This document shows, piece after piece, positions 7,723-15,568 of a stretch of 24,757 bases of DNA (position 1 is its first letter; each line of letters begins with the position of its first letter). The notes under the pieces are model-generated. The model was not told the DNA's origin. It did not search any database and worked only from the letters and a program-made list of their open reading frames with translations. A program made the position numbers and the translations under genes. This DNA comes from CTSOIL-112 sp964293815. Its GTDB lineage: Bacteria; Pseudomonadota; Gammaproteobacteria; Burkholderiales; Burkholderiaceae. The stretch is taken from contig CAXYYC010000033.1 in assembly GCA_964293815.1 (NCBI GenBank), positions 1-24,757 of the forward strand. Reading direction: 5' to 3'.

Positions 7723-8023
7723 GCATAAAAGGCCGATGGCAGATCAGCACTAAAGTTCAAATAGGGGATTTGCCAGTTCGGCTCACGCATGCTGGTGCTT
7801 TTTGGGCACAGCATTGTGTTGCGATGTGTCAATTATAGCAGAGGAAAGCGGATTTTCGAATATTTTTCTGATTTTTAAATACTTACAGAGAATTTTAACA
7901 AAAATCTGAAATAATCATTATTGGAATCACGCTCGTTGGTTGGGATTAAAACGACGCCCGCACCTGACGAGTGGTGCGGGATCAAGGCTCAAAACGGTTC
8001 ATAACTTAGCGCATTGGTGCGGC
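7723..8023. other. Intergenic region between dsbD and glcB
   Basis: Roughly 300 bases without a supported gene or RNA. It holds two imperfect inverted repeats upstream of the glcB promoter. One is GCCGATGGCA with TGCCAGTTCGGC around 7731-7776. The other is GCTGGTGC with GGCACAGC around 7790-7815. A very AT-rich tract follows (7855-7920). The dsbD terminator candidate lies at its right end. I could not recognise a riboswitch. Confidence 0.45.
7957..7980 (-). terminator. Probable dsbD terminator
   Basis: Perfect 8-bp stem CCCGCACC (7957-7964) with GGTGCGGG (7973-7980), loop of 8. On the minus strand the following sequence is GTCGTTTTAATC, so the T-tract is short and termination may be incomplete. 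Confidence 0.6.
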
Positions 8024-9856
8024 TTACTTCATTTGCTGCAAACTTTGACCAAACTGTGCCGGCGACTCAAAACCAACCACGCGCCCTTTTTCGCGTCCCG
8101 TTTTGCCCTCCAGTACAATAATGCCCGGCGGCCCGTAGAGGCCAAAATGTTTGAGGATTTCCGTGTCCTGCGCGGTATTTTGCGTCATGTCCACGCGCAG
8201 AAGTTGAAAATCTTGCATGCTGTGCGCGATTTGCGGATCACTGAAGGTTTTGTGCTCCATCTCAATACACGAGCGGCACCAGTCGGCATACAGGTCAATC
8301 AGCACCGGCTTGTCGCTACTCGCCACACGCGTCTGAATCTCCGACAAGCTGTACACGCGCTCAAAGGCGCTACTTTGTGTCGCCCCCTGCGTTGTGAGTG
8401 CATTCCAATATTTACCCCAAACCGGCTGCGCCACCCAAACCGCGACGCCAAGCATCATCACACCGATGAGGTTTTTCACCCGCGTCATCCACGCGCCCGA
8501 CTTCGGCAGCCATTGCCCCAAGCCCGCGCCCAACAGCAACAACGGCACGCCCATGCCATAGGCCAACACCAACAACGCCAGCCCGCCGAGCGCCACCTGC
8601 CCAGTCTGCGCGATGTAGCTGATCAATCCGACCAATGGCGCGGTCACGCACGGTGACGCGATCAAGGCCGAAGCCGCCCCCATGACGCACGCGCCCCAAT
8701 AACCGTTTTTGCCTTGGGTTTTGGCCTGCAACCACGATTGCCAGCGCGCCGACATTTGGACTTGAAACACATCAAACATGGACAAGGCAAGCAATACCAA
8801 CAGTGCTGCAAAACCGAGCAGCACCCACGGATTTTGCAAATAGCTTTGCAAGGCCAAACCAGTGCGCGCCGCAACCACGCCGATCAGCGCATACACCACA
8901 GCCATGCCGCTGACATAAGCCAGCGCCAAAGCGAACCCACGCCAACGCGACTGCTCGCGCTGTTGTCCCGCCAGCAACACCGTCAAAATCGGGAACATCG
9001 GGAACATACACGGCGTGAGCGAGAGCAATAGCCCCAAGCCAAACACCACCAGCAGCGCCCAAACGATATGATTCTGCGCAAATAAATTTCCGGCAAAACT
9101 GCTGTTATCCAAGGTTTTCGATGATGCAGACGCTGTAGACGTCACAACACTTGGTTCGATACGAACCGCCGCATCCGCAGTCGCTCCATCATTCAGTCCA
9201 GCCGTGCTGTTGCTCGGTTTGATTTCAATCACGGGACTGAGTTGTTCGGATGAATGCATGTTGTCCGGCGCAGATGAGTTGGTAGATGCCCCATTTGAGC
9301 CAGCCGGTGATTGCTTGTGTGTGGAGTCCGCTGGTCCAGCGTTGGTATTGGCACTTGCCGCATTCGACAGCCGCGCATCATTTGTGGCTGCGGTTGGTGT
9401 GATGCGCAAAACCACCTGATTTTTGCGCGGTGGATAGCACAATCCTTGATCCGCACAGCCGCGCGAAGCCACTACGATTTTAAACGCGGCTTCGCTCTCA
9501 CCCGTTGATTTGATCGGTACGTTCAAGCGCAAAGCGTTGTGGTAATACGCCACATCTTTGCCAAAATTCTCATCGAACTTGACCTGCGCCGGCGGCATTT
9601 TGACACCACCGTTTTGCGTCACGCGTCCGTCGGGACTGACCACGGTGAAGGCAAATTCATCGCGGTACATATAGTAGCCTGGCGCGATTTTGAACTCGAC
9701 CTGCACCGCCACATTCGCACCGTTCTGATTGACGATCGTCGCTTGAAAAGGAAATGCCTGCTCAGGTGGCAAATACTCAGCGGCCAATACTTTGCCCGAC
9801 AGGATGCAAAGCATCAGCAATAGCCATTTAGCCCAAACCAACCTAAAAACCGTCAT
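8024..9856 (-). CDS. dsbD: Thiol:disulfide interchange protein DsbD
   Basis: Inner-membrane reductase that passes electrons from cytoplasmic thioredoxin to periplasmic DsbC/DsbG and the cytochrome c maturation thioredoxins. In numbering from the ATG at 9901, the N-terminal domain pair is C149 and C155 (RGCADQGLCYPP). The membrane-domain pair is C298 (LTPCMFP) and C418 (ASPCVTAP), and the C-terminal thioredoxin motif is WCRSC at C542/C545. I place the start at 9856 because this gives a clean signal peptide ending near KVLA-A after GAAAG at fair spacing; the upstream ATG at 9901 abuts the rplQ terminator. The linker at about 172-270 is unusually long and rich in Ser, Ala, Asn and Thr. It is a separate unit. 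Confidence 0.95.
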   Translation of the reverse strand: MTVFRLVWAKWLLLMLCILSGKVLAAEYLPPEQAFPFQATIVNQNGANVAVQVEFKIAPGYYMYRDEFAFTVVSPDGRVTQNGGVKMPPAQVKFDENFGKDVAYYHNALRLNVPIKSTGESEAAFKIVVASRGCADQGLCYPPRKNQVVLRITPTAATNDARLSNAASANTNAGPADSTHKQSPAGSNGASTNSSAPDNMHSSEQLSPVIEIKPSNSTAGLNDGATADAAVRIEPSVVTSTASASSKTLDNSSFAGNLFAQNHIVWALLVVFGLGLLLSLTPCMFPMFPILTVLLAGQQREQSRWRGFALALAYVSGMAVVYALIGVVAARTGLALQSYLQNPWVLLGFAALLVLLALSMFDVFQVQMSARWQSWLQAKTQGKNGYWGACVMGAASALIASPCVTAPLVGLISYIAQTGQVALGGLALLVLAYGMGVPLLLLGAGLGQWLPKSGAWMTRVKNLIGVMMLGVAVWVAQPVWGKYWNALTTQGATQSSAFERVYSLSEIQTRVASSDKPVLIDLYADWCRSCIEMEHKTFSDPQIAHSMQDFQLLRVDMTQNTAQDTEILKHFGLYGPPGIIVLEGKTGREKGRVVGFESPAQFGQSLQQMK

Positions 9857-9911
9857 AAACATACTTTCAAAAACCGCATCACTGTCAACGCCATGCATCA
9901 TCTAATAAAAA

Positions 9912-9933
9912 AGCGAACCTCAAAGGGTTCGCT
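9912..9933 (-). terminator. Terminator at the end of the ribosomal protein cluster
   Basis: Perfect 8-bp stem AGCGAACC (9912-9919) with GGTTCGCT (9926-9933) and a 6-base loop. On the minus strand it is followed by TTTTTTATTAG. It lies 55 bases after the rplQ stop and ends the S10-spc-alpha block before dsbD. Confidence 0.9.
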
Positions 9934-9987
9934 ATTTTAACCGAGAGTTTCGATGGAAATATGGATACCACCGAAATCATCTGAGGC

Positions 9988-10356
9988 TTATTCCGCTTCC
10001 GGACGATCAACCAATTCGATGAAGGCCATAGGCGCATTGTCACCCACACGGAAACCGCATTTCAAAATACGGGTATAACCGCCAGCGCGTGCTGAAAAAC
10101 GAGGTGCAACATCATCAAACAATTTTTTTACCGCGTCCGCATCACGCAAACGGGCAAATGCCAAACGACGATTGGCAACGGTTGGGTTTTTCGCCAAAGT
10201 AATCAATGGCTCAACCACGCGGCGCAATTCTTTCGCTTTCGGCACAGTGGTTTTGATCACTTCGTGCTGAATCAGAGACACAGACATATTGCGGAACATA
10301 GCCAAACGATGGCTGGAAGTACGGTTTAATTTACGCAAACCTGAACGATGACGCAT
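9988..10356 (-). CDS. rplQ: 50S ribosomal protein L17
   Basis: Large-subunit protein near the peptide exit tunnel rim. The 122 residues begin with the family signature MRHRSGLRKLNRTSSHR, continue with VSLIQHEVIKTTVPKAKELR, and end in the short acidic tail of bacterial L17. It is the last gene of the alpha operon, as in other Proteobacteria. The unusual point is its distance from rpoA: nearly 200 bases with strong hairpins (10480-10545), so its expression may be partly uncoupled. AAGGA precedes the ATG by about nine bases. Confidence 0.98.
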   Translation of the reverse strand: MRHRSGLRKLNRTSSHRLAMFRNMSVSLIQHEVIKTTVPKAKELRRVVEPLITLAKNPTVANRRLAFARLRDADAVKKLFDDVAPRFSARAGGYTRILKCGFRVGDNAPMAFIELVDRPEAE

Positions 10357-10479
10357 AATAATTTCCTTTTGACAAATCTAAACGTAACTCTTCTATCCTC
10401 AAAGTCCAGCATGAGGCGGGTTCGTTGATGTGGTTAAATAAAGATCAACTCGGGAAAATAAGTCCTTGTTGATTTTTCA

Positions 10480-10545
10480 AAAATTTGTCAGGGATACCCT
10501 GACAAATTTTCAAACTAAAACCAAAAAAAGTAGGGTACTTTTTTT
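10480..10545 (-). repeat. Two perfect hairpins in the rpoA-rplQ gap
   Basis: The nearer to rpoA pairs AAAAAAAGTA (10523-10532) with TACTTTTTTT (10536-10545), loop of three. The second pairs AAAATTTGTCAGGG (10480-10493) with CCCTGACAAATTTT (10497-10510), also with a three-base loop. A third, looser pairing of GATCAAC (10443-10449) with GTTGAT follows. Read on the minus strand the 14-bp hairpin ends in five T residues, so it could act as a leaky terminator, an RNase-resistant 3' end or a processing site before rplQ. The pairing is seen; the role is inferred. Confidence 0.7.
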
Positions 10546-10553
10546 GATACTTT

Positions 10554-11540
10554 TTACATTTCCAAATTGGCTGGTGGCCAATTGTCCAATTTCATACCCA
10601 AAGTCAAGCCGCGCGCAGCCAGAACTTCTTTGATTTCAGACAAGGATTTACGACCCAAGTTTGGCGTTTTGAGCAAATCTTGCTCAGTACGACGCACCAA
10701 GTCGCCAATGTATTGAATCGCTTCGGCCTTCAAGCAGTTCGCTGAACGCACGGTCAATTCCAACTCGTCAACCGGACGCAACAAGATCGGATCAAATTGC
10801 GGTACTGCATTGTTTGACGCTGCCAAAGCCGTTGGATCAACGGTATTTTGCAAGGCGGCAAACACCGACAATTGCTCAATCAAAATAGCTGCCGACTGAC
10901 GCACCGCTTCCTCAGGCGTAATCACGCCGTTGGTTTCGATGTGCATGACCACTTTATCCAAATCGGTGCGTTGTTCCACACGCGCAGATTCCACGCTGTA
11001 GCTCACTTTACGAATTGGAGAGAATGATGCATCCAATAAAATGTGACCGATTTTTTTGCTGTGGTCATCAGCAAACGCGCGTACGTTACCTGAAACGTAA
11101 CCACGGCCTTTTTCAATTTTGATTTGCATATCCAAATCACCGCCGGCCAAATGAGCAATCACATGGTCTGGATTGATGATTTCGACTTCGTGCGAGCCTT
11201 GGATATCAGCCGCCGTCACAACGCCTTCACCTGATTTTTTCAAGGTCAAAGTGATTTCGTCGCGATCATGCAGTTTGAATACGATGCCTTTAACATTCAA
11301 TAAGATATCAACCACATCTTCTTGAACGCCATCCAAAGTTGAATACTCGTGCAAGGCGCCTGCAATTTGCACTTCTGTCGCGGCATATCCCGTCATAGAT
11401 GAGAGCAACACTCGGCGCAACGCATTGCCCAAAGTGTGACCATATCCACGTTCAAAAGGCTCTAACACGACTTTTGCGCTGTACTCACCCGTTGCTTCAA
11501 CCTGAATGTTGCGTGGCTTTAAAAATGCATTGTTAGACAT
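10554..11540 (-). CDS. rpoA: DNA-directed RNA polymerase subunit alpha
   Basis: The alpha subunit dimerises to nucleate polymerase assembly, and its C-terminal domain contacts UP elements and activators. The 328 residues show the assembly domain (about 1-230, with ERGYGHTLGNALRRVLLSS and SARVEQRTDLDKVVMHIETNG), a flexible linker, and the C-terminal domain with RSANCLKAEAIQYIGDL and NLGRKSLSEIKEVL. A longer frame reaching 11606 exists, but AGGAATTCC directly precedes the ATG at 11540 and MSNNAFLKPRNI is the usual start. It lies between rpsD and rplQ, the conserved alpha-operon order, with hairpins in both flanking gaps. Confidence 0.99.
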   Translation of the reverse strand: MSNNAFLKPRNIQVEATGEYSAKVVLEPFERGYGHTLGNALRRVLLSSMTGYAATEVQIAGALHEYSTLDGVQEDVVDILLNVKGIVFKLHDRDEITLTLKKSGEGVVTAADIQGSHEVEIINPDHVIAHLAGGDLDMQIKIEKGRGYVSGNVRAFADDHSKKIGHILLDASFSPIRKVSYSVESARVEQRTDLDKVVMHIETNGVITPEEAVRQSAAILIEQLSVFAALQNTVDPTALAASNNAVPQFDPILLRPVDELELTVRSANCLKAEAIQYIGDLVRRTEQDLLKTPNLGRKSLSEIKEVLAARGLTLGMKLDNWPPANLEM

Positions 11541-11606
11541 GGAATTCCTTTCAACAAAACCGCAAGTGTCGTCCTGAACACCCGCGGCTGGTGGCGATAT
11601 GAACAA

Positions 11607-11631
11607 CTCTGCATGTGATCAGCATGCAGAG
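11607..11631 (-). repeat. Perfect hairpin in the rpsD-rpoA gap
   Basis: CTCTGCATG (11607-11615) pairs with CATGCAGAG (11623-11631) over nine bases with a 7-base loop. It begins 12 bases after the rpsD stop. There is no T-run behind it, so it is more likely an RNA stability or processing element than a terminator. Confidence 0.6.
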
Positions 11632-11643
11632 GTACAGCATTGA

Positions 11644-12267
11644 TTAACGTGAGTACAACTCAACGATCAAGTGTTCGTTCACATCATGTGCCACGTCAGA
11701 ACGATCCGGCGTTGCTTTGAATACGCCTTCCATTTTCTTAGTGTCTACTGAAACCCAAGAAGGCATACCCACTTGCTCAGCCAATTGCAATGCTTCGGCG
11801 ATACGCACTTGCTTTTTCGCCTTTTCAGTCACGCCAATCACGTCGCCCGGACGCACTTGGATTGAAGGAATATTCGCAACTTGGCCATTCACAGTGATGG
11901 CTTTATGACTCACCAATTGACGTGCTTCTGCACGAGTTGAGCCGAAGCCCATACGATAAACCACGTTGTCCAAGCGTTGCTCTAACAAACGCACCAACAA
12001 CTCACCGGTGTTGCCACGCAGACGTTCCGCTTCCGCGAAATAGCGGCGGAATTGACGCTCCAACACGCCGTACATACGTTTGAGTTTTTGTTTTTCACGC
12101 AACTGAACACCATAGTCCGACGTACGCGCACCTGATTTGGCGCCGTGCTGACCCGGTTTGGTTTCAATTTTACATTTTGAATCTAAAGTGCGACGTGCAC
12201 TTTTCAAGAATAAATCTGTGCCTTCACGGCGAGCCAATTTGGCCTTTGGACCGATATAACGTGCCAC
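11644..12267 (-). CDS. rpsD: 30S ribosomal protein S4
   Basis: Primary 16S rRNA binder that nucleates 30S assembly; in E. coli it also represses the alpha operon. The 207 residues carry the N-terminal rRNA-binding part (KPGQHGAK, LREKQKLKRMYGV) and the S4 RNA-binding domain from about 95 (RLDNVVYRMGFGSTRAEARQ). The start codon is GTG, set by AGGA seven bases upstream and by the family start ARYIGPKAKL. A gap of 283 bases separates it from rpsK, whereas these genes are usually a few tens of bases apart. It may therefore rely on its own promoter. Confidence 0.98.
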   Translation of the reverse strand: MARYIGPKAKLARREGTDLFLKSARRTLDSKCKIETKPGQHGAKSGARTSDYGVQLREKQKLKRMYGVLERQFRRYFAEAERLRGNTGELLVRLLEQRLDNVVYRMGFGSTRAEARQLVSHKAITVNGQVANIPSIQVRPGDVIGVTEKAKKQVRIAEALQLAEQVGMPSWVSVDTKKMEGVFKATPDRSDVAHDVNEHLIVELYSR

Positions 12268-12550
12268 AATGTTTCCTTTTAGTTAATACGCACAACCATT
12301 CGCAGTCATGCGCACGTTTCACCAGAATTTCTGATAAAACAGTGGTCTTAAAAAACAAACTTCAATGGATGCCAATGAATACGCATTTGCGCTGAACCTC
12401 AAAATCATGCAAAAAGGCAGTCATCAAAGCGCATTTTTTGGCGAGACATTTTGCTCATAATGCGTGATTGATACAACCCCACACACAAGCAAAACAAAAG
12501 CGTAATCGCAGATTTTACACGGCGATTACGCAAATGTCAAATGAAATCAA
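12268..12550 (-). other. Long rpsK-rpsD gap with terminator-like hairpin
   Basis: This gap interrupts the alpha operon. Close to rpsK it holds the perfect 10-bp stem GCGTAATCGC (12500-12509) with GCGATTACGC (12522-12531). On the minus strand that stem is followed by TTTTGTTTTG, so it looks like a real, perhaps partial, terminator. The remaining 230 bases contain no convincing gene. A possible weak promoter (TTGTTT, 18 bp, TATCAA) directly follows the hairpin, but I have low confidence in it. Confidence 0.6.
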
Positions 12551-12952
12551 TTAGATACGACGACGTTTCGGCGGGCGGCAACCATTGTGTGGTACCGGAG
12601 TCACATCTTGAATGGATGTCACTTTGATGCCCAACGCATTCATCGCGCGAACTGATGATTCACGACCTGGACCTGGGCCTTTGATGCGCACTTCCAGATT
12701 TTTGATACCATACTCTTGAGCCACTTTACCAGCAGCTTCTGCCGCAACCTGAGCCGCGAATGGAGTCGATTTGCGTGAACCTTTGAAACCAGCGCCACCA
12801 GCAGTCGCCCATGACAATGCATTGCCTTGGCGATCAGTAATGGTAATGATGGTGTTGTTAAAAGACGCGTGGACGTGCAAAATACCGTCGGCAACGTTCT
12901 TTTTCACTTTCTTGCGCGCGCGTGCCGCGGCGCTATTTGCAGCTTTTGCCAT
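12551..12952 (-). CDS. rpsK: 30S ribosomal protein S11
   Basis: Platform protein of the small subunit, part of the mRNA exit region and the Shine-Dalgarno cleft. The 133 residues have an Ala/Lys-rich N-terminus, the family core (NNTIITITDRQGNALSWATAGG and GPGPGRESSVRAMNALGI) and the invariant tail NGCRPPKRRRI. AAGGA lies nine bases before the ATG. It follows rpsM at a short distance and precedes the unusual terminator-like hairpin at 12500-12531, so it may end a transcript. Confidence 0.98.
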   Translation of the reverse strand: MAKAANSAAARARKKVKKNVADGILHVHASFNNTIITITDRQGNALSWATAGGAGFKGSRKSTPFAAQVAAEAAGKVAQEYGIKNLEVRIKGPGPGRESSVRAMNALGIKVTSIQDVTPVPHNGCRPPKRRRI

Positions 12953-12970
12953 ATCAATAATTCCTTACAA

Positions 12971-13002
12971 TTATTTTTTCAATGCATTATTTTTTCAATG
13001 CA
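12971..13002. repeat. 16-bp perfect tandem duplication across the rpsM stop
   Basis: TTATTTTTTCAATGCA occurs twice in a row (12971-12986 and 12987-13002). On the minus strand the first-read copy encodes the last codons of rpsM (ALKK and stop) and the second repeats them just after the stop. The duplicate is outside the reading frame of use, so S13 is unchanged; only the rpsM-rpsK spacing grew. Confidence 0.95.
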
Positions 13003-13352
13003 ATACCTGCTTTACGCGGACCCTTACGAGTACGTGCGTTGGTTTTGGTACGTTGGCCGCGCACAGGCAAGCCTTTACGATGACGCAAACCACGGTAGCA
13101 ACCCAAATCCATCAAACGTTTGATTGACATAGTCACTTCACGACGCAAGTCACCTTCGATGGTGAATGAGCCAACCGCATCACGCAGTTTTTCCAAATCA
13201 GCATCGTCCAAATCTTTGACTTTTTTCGTCGCAGGAACGCCAGTTGCCTCACAAATTTTCAGTGCGCGAGGACGACCGATACCATAAATCGCAGTCAAAC
13301 CAATACAGGTATGTTTGTGCGGCGGGATATTAACACCAGCAATACGAGCCAT
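12987..13352 (-). CDS. rpsM: 30S ribosomal protein S13
   Basis: Head protein of the 30S subunit that contacts the P-site tRNA and forms intersubunit bridges. The 121 residues start MARIAGVNIPPHKH, contain the helix-two-turn-helix region YGIGRPRALKICEATGV, and end in the basic tail with RGQRTKTNARTRKGPRK. First gene of the alpha-operon group, 20 bases after rpmJ. The final codons lie inside a recent 16-bp tandem duplication. No separate promoter is evident in the short upstream gap. Confidence 0.98.
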   Translation of the reverse strand: MARIAGVNIPPHKHTCIGLTAIYGIGRPRALKICEATGVPATKKVKDLDDADLEKLRDAVGSFTIEGDLRREVTMSIKRLMDLGCYRGLRHRKGLPVRGQRTKTNARTRKGPRKAGIALKK

Positions 13353-13372
13353 TTATATTTCCTTTTACTTAA

Positions 13373-13489
13373 TTAACCTTGACGTTGCTTATGACGTGGG
13401 TCACTTGAGCAAATCACGCGCACAACGCCATTGCGACGAATAATCTTGCAATTGCGGCAGATGCGCTTCACAGATGCGAGAACTTTCAT
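13373..13489 (-). CDS. rpmJ: 50S ribosomal protein L36
   Basis: A 38-residue zinc-binding protein of the large subunit. The ligands are C11, C14, C27 and H33 (KRICRNCK ... VICSSDPRH), so this is the zinc-containing type. The tail DPRHKQRQG is the family end. It lies between infA and rpsM, the standard place. The length of 38 with SSD before PRH is like Burkholderiales rather than Neisseria copies, as I recall them. It is short enough to be missed by size-limited gene callers. Confidence 0.97.
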   Translation of the reverse strand: MKVLASVKRICRNCKIIRRNGVVRVICSSDPRHKQRQG

Positions 13490-13519
13490 TAAAACACTCC
13501 TCAACTAAATTTCTATCCG

Positions 13520-13738
13520 TTACTTGGAACGGAATACGATACGGGCTTTTGACAAATCATACGGTGTTAATTCAACCGTCACTTTGTCTCCAGGCAGAAT
13601 ACGAATATAGTGCATTCGCATTTTGCCGGAAATGTGCCCCAAGACCATGTGGCCGTTTTCTAACTTTACACGGAAGGTGGCATTCGGTAAATTCTCCACC
13701 ACCTCACCTTGCATTTGAATTACATCATCTTTAGCCAT
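13520..13738 (-). CDS. infA: Translation initiation factor IF-1
   Basis: OB-fold protein that binds the A site of the 30S subunit during initiation. It has the family length of 72 residues, beginning MAKDDVIQMQGEVVENLPNA, with ISGKMRMHYIRILPGDKV and ending in VFRSK. It lies nine bases behind secY and before rpmJ, the common betaproteobacterial order. AAGG precedes the ATG. Confidence 0.98.
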   Translation of the reverse strand: MAKDDVIQMQGEVVENLPNATFRVKLENGHMVLGHISGKMRMHYIRILPGDKVTVELTPYDLSKARIVFRSK

Positions 13739-13747
13739 GATTCGCCT

Positions 13748-15097
13748 TTATTTCAAACCTTTGAAATTCGCTTTGCGCATCAAAGATTCGTATTGCTGAC
13801 TCATCATAAATGCTTGTACTTGCGCCATAAAGTCCATCGCAACCACCACGATAATCAAGATGGAGGTACCACCAAAAATCATGCCGGATGAAGTTCCCAA
13901 AGCCATCATGAAGAACTCGGGCAACAAACACACCAAAGTCAAGTACAACGCACCGGTCAGGGTCAAACGCGTCAAAATCTTGTCCATATAGCGCGTCGTT
14001 TGCTCGCCTGGGCGAATCCCTGGAACCACTGCGCCTTGCTTTTTCAAATTATCTGCGGTTTCACGACTATTAAACACCAGCGCGGTATAAAAGAACGCGA
14101 AGAAGATAATAGCAGCGGCATACAAGGTCATATACAACGGACGCCCCGGAACCAATTGAGCCGTCAAATCTTTCACCCACAACAAATTGCTGGAGCTAAA
14201 GAAATTCATGATGGTCGCTGGCAGCAACAAGATCGATGAGCCAAAGATCGCAGGGATCACGCCGGACATATTCACTTTCAGTGGCAAGAACGAACTTTGA
14301 CCACCCATCATGCGATTGCCCACTTGACGTTTTGCGTAGTTGATCGGAATCTTACGCTGACCACGCTCCACAAACACGACGAAGAACACCACACCAACTG
14401 CCGCGAGGATAATACCCAAACCCAACAGCGGTGATACTTGACCAGAAGCCATGCCTGAGAACAGACTGTATACACCCATCGGCAAACTGGAGACAATACC
14501 AGCAAAAATGATGATAGAAATACCGTTACCCAAACCACGTTCGGTGATTTGCTCACCCAACCACATCAGGAACATTGTACCCGTCACCAAACTGATCATT
14601 GCCACACCAACAAACCCCCAGCCCGGATTCGGCACAATGGTTTCGCCCAAGCCTTGCATATTTTGAATCTGTGATGCAATGAAATACGACTGCACAATCG
14701 CCAAGCCCAAAGTCAGATAACGGGTGTATTGCGTCATTTTACGACGCCCCGCACCACCTTCCTTTTGCAAAGCGTGCAATGATGGAACCACCACGCCGGC
14801 CAACTGCATCACAATCGATGCAGAAATGTACGGCGTAATCCCCAAGGCGATGATCGATGCACGAGACATCGCACCGCCTGAGAATAAGTTCATCATCGCA
14901 AACAAACCACTGCCTGCGCTATTTTGCAAAGAGTGCGCCAGTGCCGCTGCATTCACGCCCGGAACCGGAACATGCGCCAACACGCGGTACACCAACAACG
15001 CGAGAATCAAAAACGTCAAACGTTGTTTCAATTCCGGCGAGGTTTGCGCTTTAGCCGCTTGCGATTTTACTTGATTGGATAATTTGGCTGTAGCCAC
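13748..15097 (-). CDS. secY: Preprotein translocase subunit SecY
   Basis: The channel subunit of the Sec translocon in the inner membrane; it receives SRP/FtsY-targeted chains and SecA substrates. The 449 residues fit ten membrane helices, with the plug-region motif MMNLFSGGAMSRASI and ALGITPYISASI in the second helix. Cytoplasmic loops carry the expected basic stretches (VERGQRKIPINYAKR and GIRPGEQTTRYMDKIL). The start is GTG (GTGGCTACA), behind GAGAGG. It follows rplO by 13 bases and precedes infA, the spc-operon position. Confidence 0.98.
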   Translation of the reverse strand: MATAKLSNQVKSQAAKAQTSPELKQRLTFLILALLVYRVLAHVPVPGVNAAALAHSLQNSAGSGLFAMMNLFSGGAMSRASIIALGITPYISASIVMQLAGVVVPSLHALQKEGGAGRRKMTQYTRYLTLGLAIVQSYFIASQIQNMQGLGETIVPNPGWGFVGVAMISLVTGTMFLMWLGEQITERGLGNGISIIIFAGIVSSLPMGVYSLFSGMASGQVSPLLGLGIILAAVGVVFFVVFVERGQRKIPINYAKRQVGNRMMGGQSSFLPLKVNMSGVIPAIFGSSILLLPATIMNFFSSSNLLWVKDLTAQLVPGRPLYMTLYAAAIIFFAFFYTALVFNSRETADNLKKQGAVVPGIRPGEQTTRYMDKILTRLTLTGALYLTLVCLLPEFFMMALGTSSGMIFGGTSILIIVVVAMDFMAQVQAFMMSQQYESLMRKANFKGLK

Positions 15098-15110
15098 AAA
15101 TACCTCTCAA

Positions 15111-15548
15111 TTACTCGTCTGCAACAGAGCCGCCAGCCGCTTCAATCGCTGCGCGCGCGCCTTTAGTCGTCAAGAGACCTTTCAAAGTCACTTTACGAGT
15201 AATCTCGCCCGTCGCAACTACTTTTGCACTGGTAGTCAATTCACCCAACAAACCAGCTTGTTTCAATGCCAACAAGTCGATTTCGTCCACAGGCAATTTG
15301 TTCAAGTCATTCAAATTGACTTCGCCAACAAAACGACGGGTCAATGAAGTAAAGCCACGCTTAGGCATACGACGGTGCATAGGCATTTGACCGCCTTCAA
15401 AACCAACGCGGTGAAAACCACCTGCGCGCGATTTTTGACCTTTGTGGCCACGACCCGCTGTTTTACCCAAACCTGAACCGATACCGCGACCAACACGACG
15501 TTTTGCGTGTGTTGCGCCGTCAGCAGGGGCAATGGTATTTAAAAACAT
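15111..15548 (-). CDS. rplO: 50S ribosomal protein L15
   Basis: Late-assembly large-subunit protein. The 145 residues have the Gly/Lys/Arg-rich N-terminal extension (RRVGRGIGSGLGKTAGRG, GHKGQKSRAGG) that threads into 23S rRNA, then the globular domain ending in the family tail with AAIEAAGGSV. It lies between rpmD and secY as in other spc operons, with a 20-base gap to rpmD and a good GGAGG ribosome site. Confidence 0.98.
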   Translation of the reverse strand: MFLNTIAPADGATHAKRRVGRGIGSGLGKTAGRGHKGQKSRAGGFHRVGFEGGQMPMHRRMPKRGFTSLTRRFVGEVNLNDLNKLPVDEIDLLALKQAGLLGELTTSAKVVATGEITRKVTLKGLLTTKGARAAIEAAGGSVADE

Positions 15549-15568
15549 AGTATTTCCTCCGTGCCTAA

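Noticed and set aside
7940..8656. 238-codon plus-strand frame over the end of dsbD
   Set aside because: Antisense to the conserved DsbD membrane and thioredoxin domains; no family resemblance.
10554..11606. Longer rpoA frame from 11606
   Set aside because: The start at 11540 has a proper ribosome site and the normal family N-terminus; the extra 22 residues cover the intergenic region.
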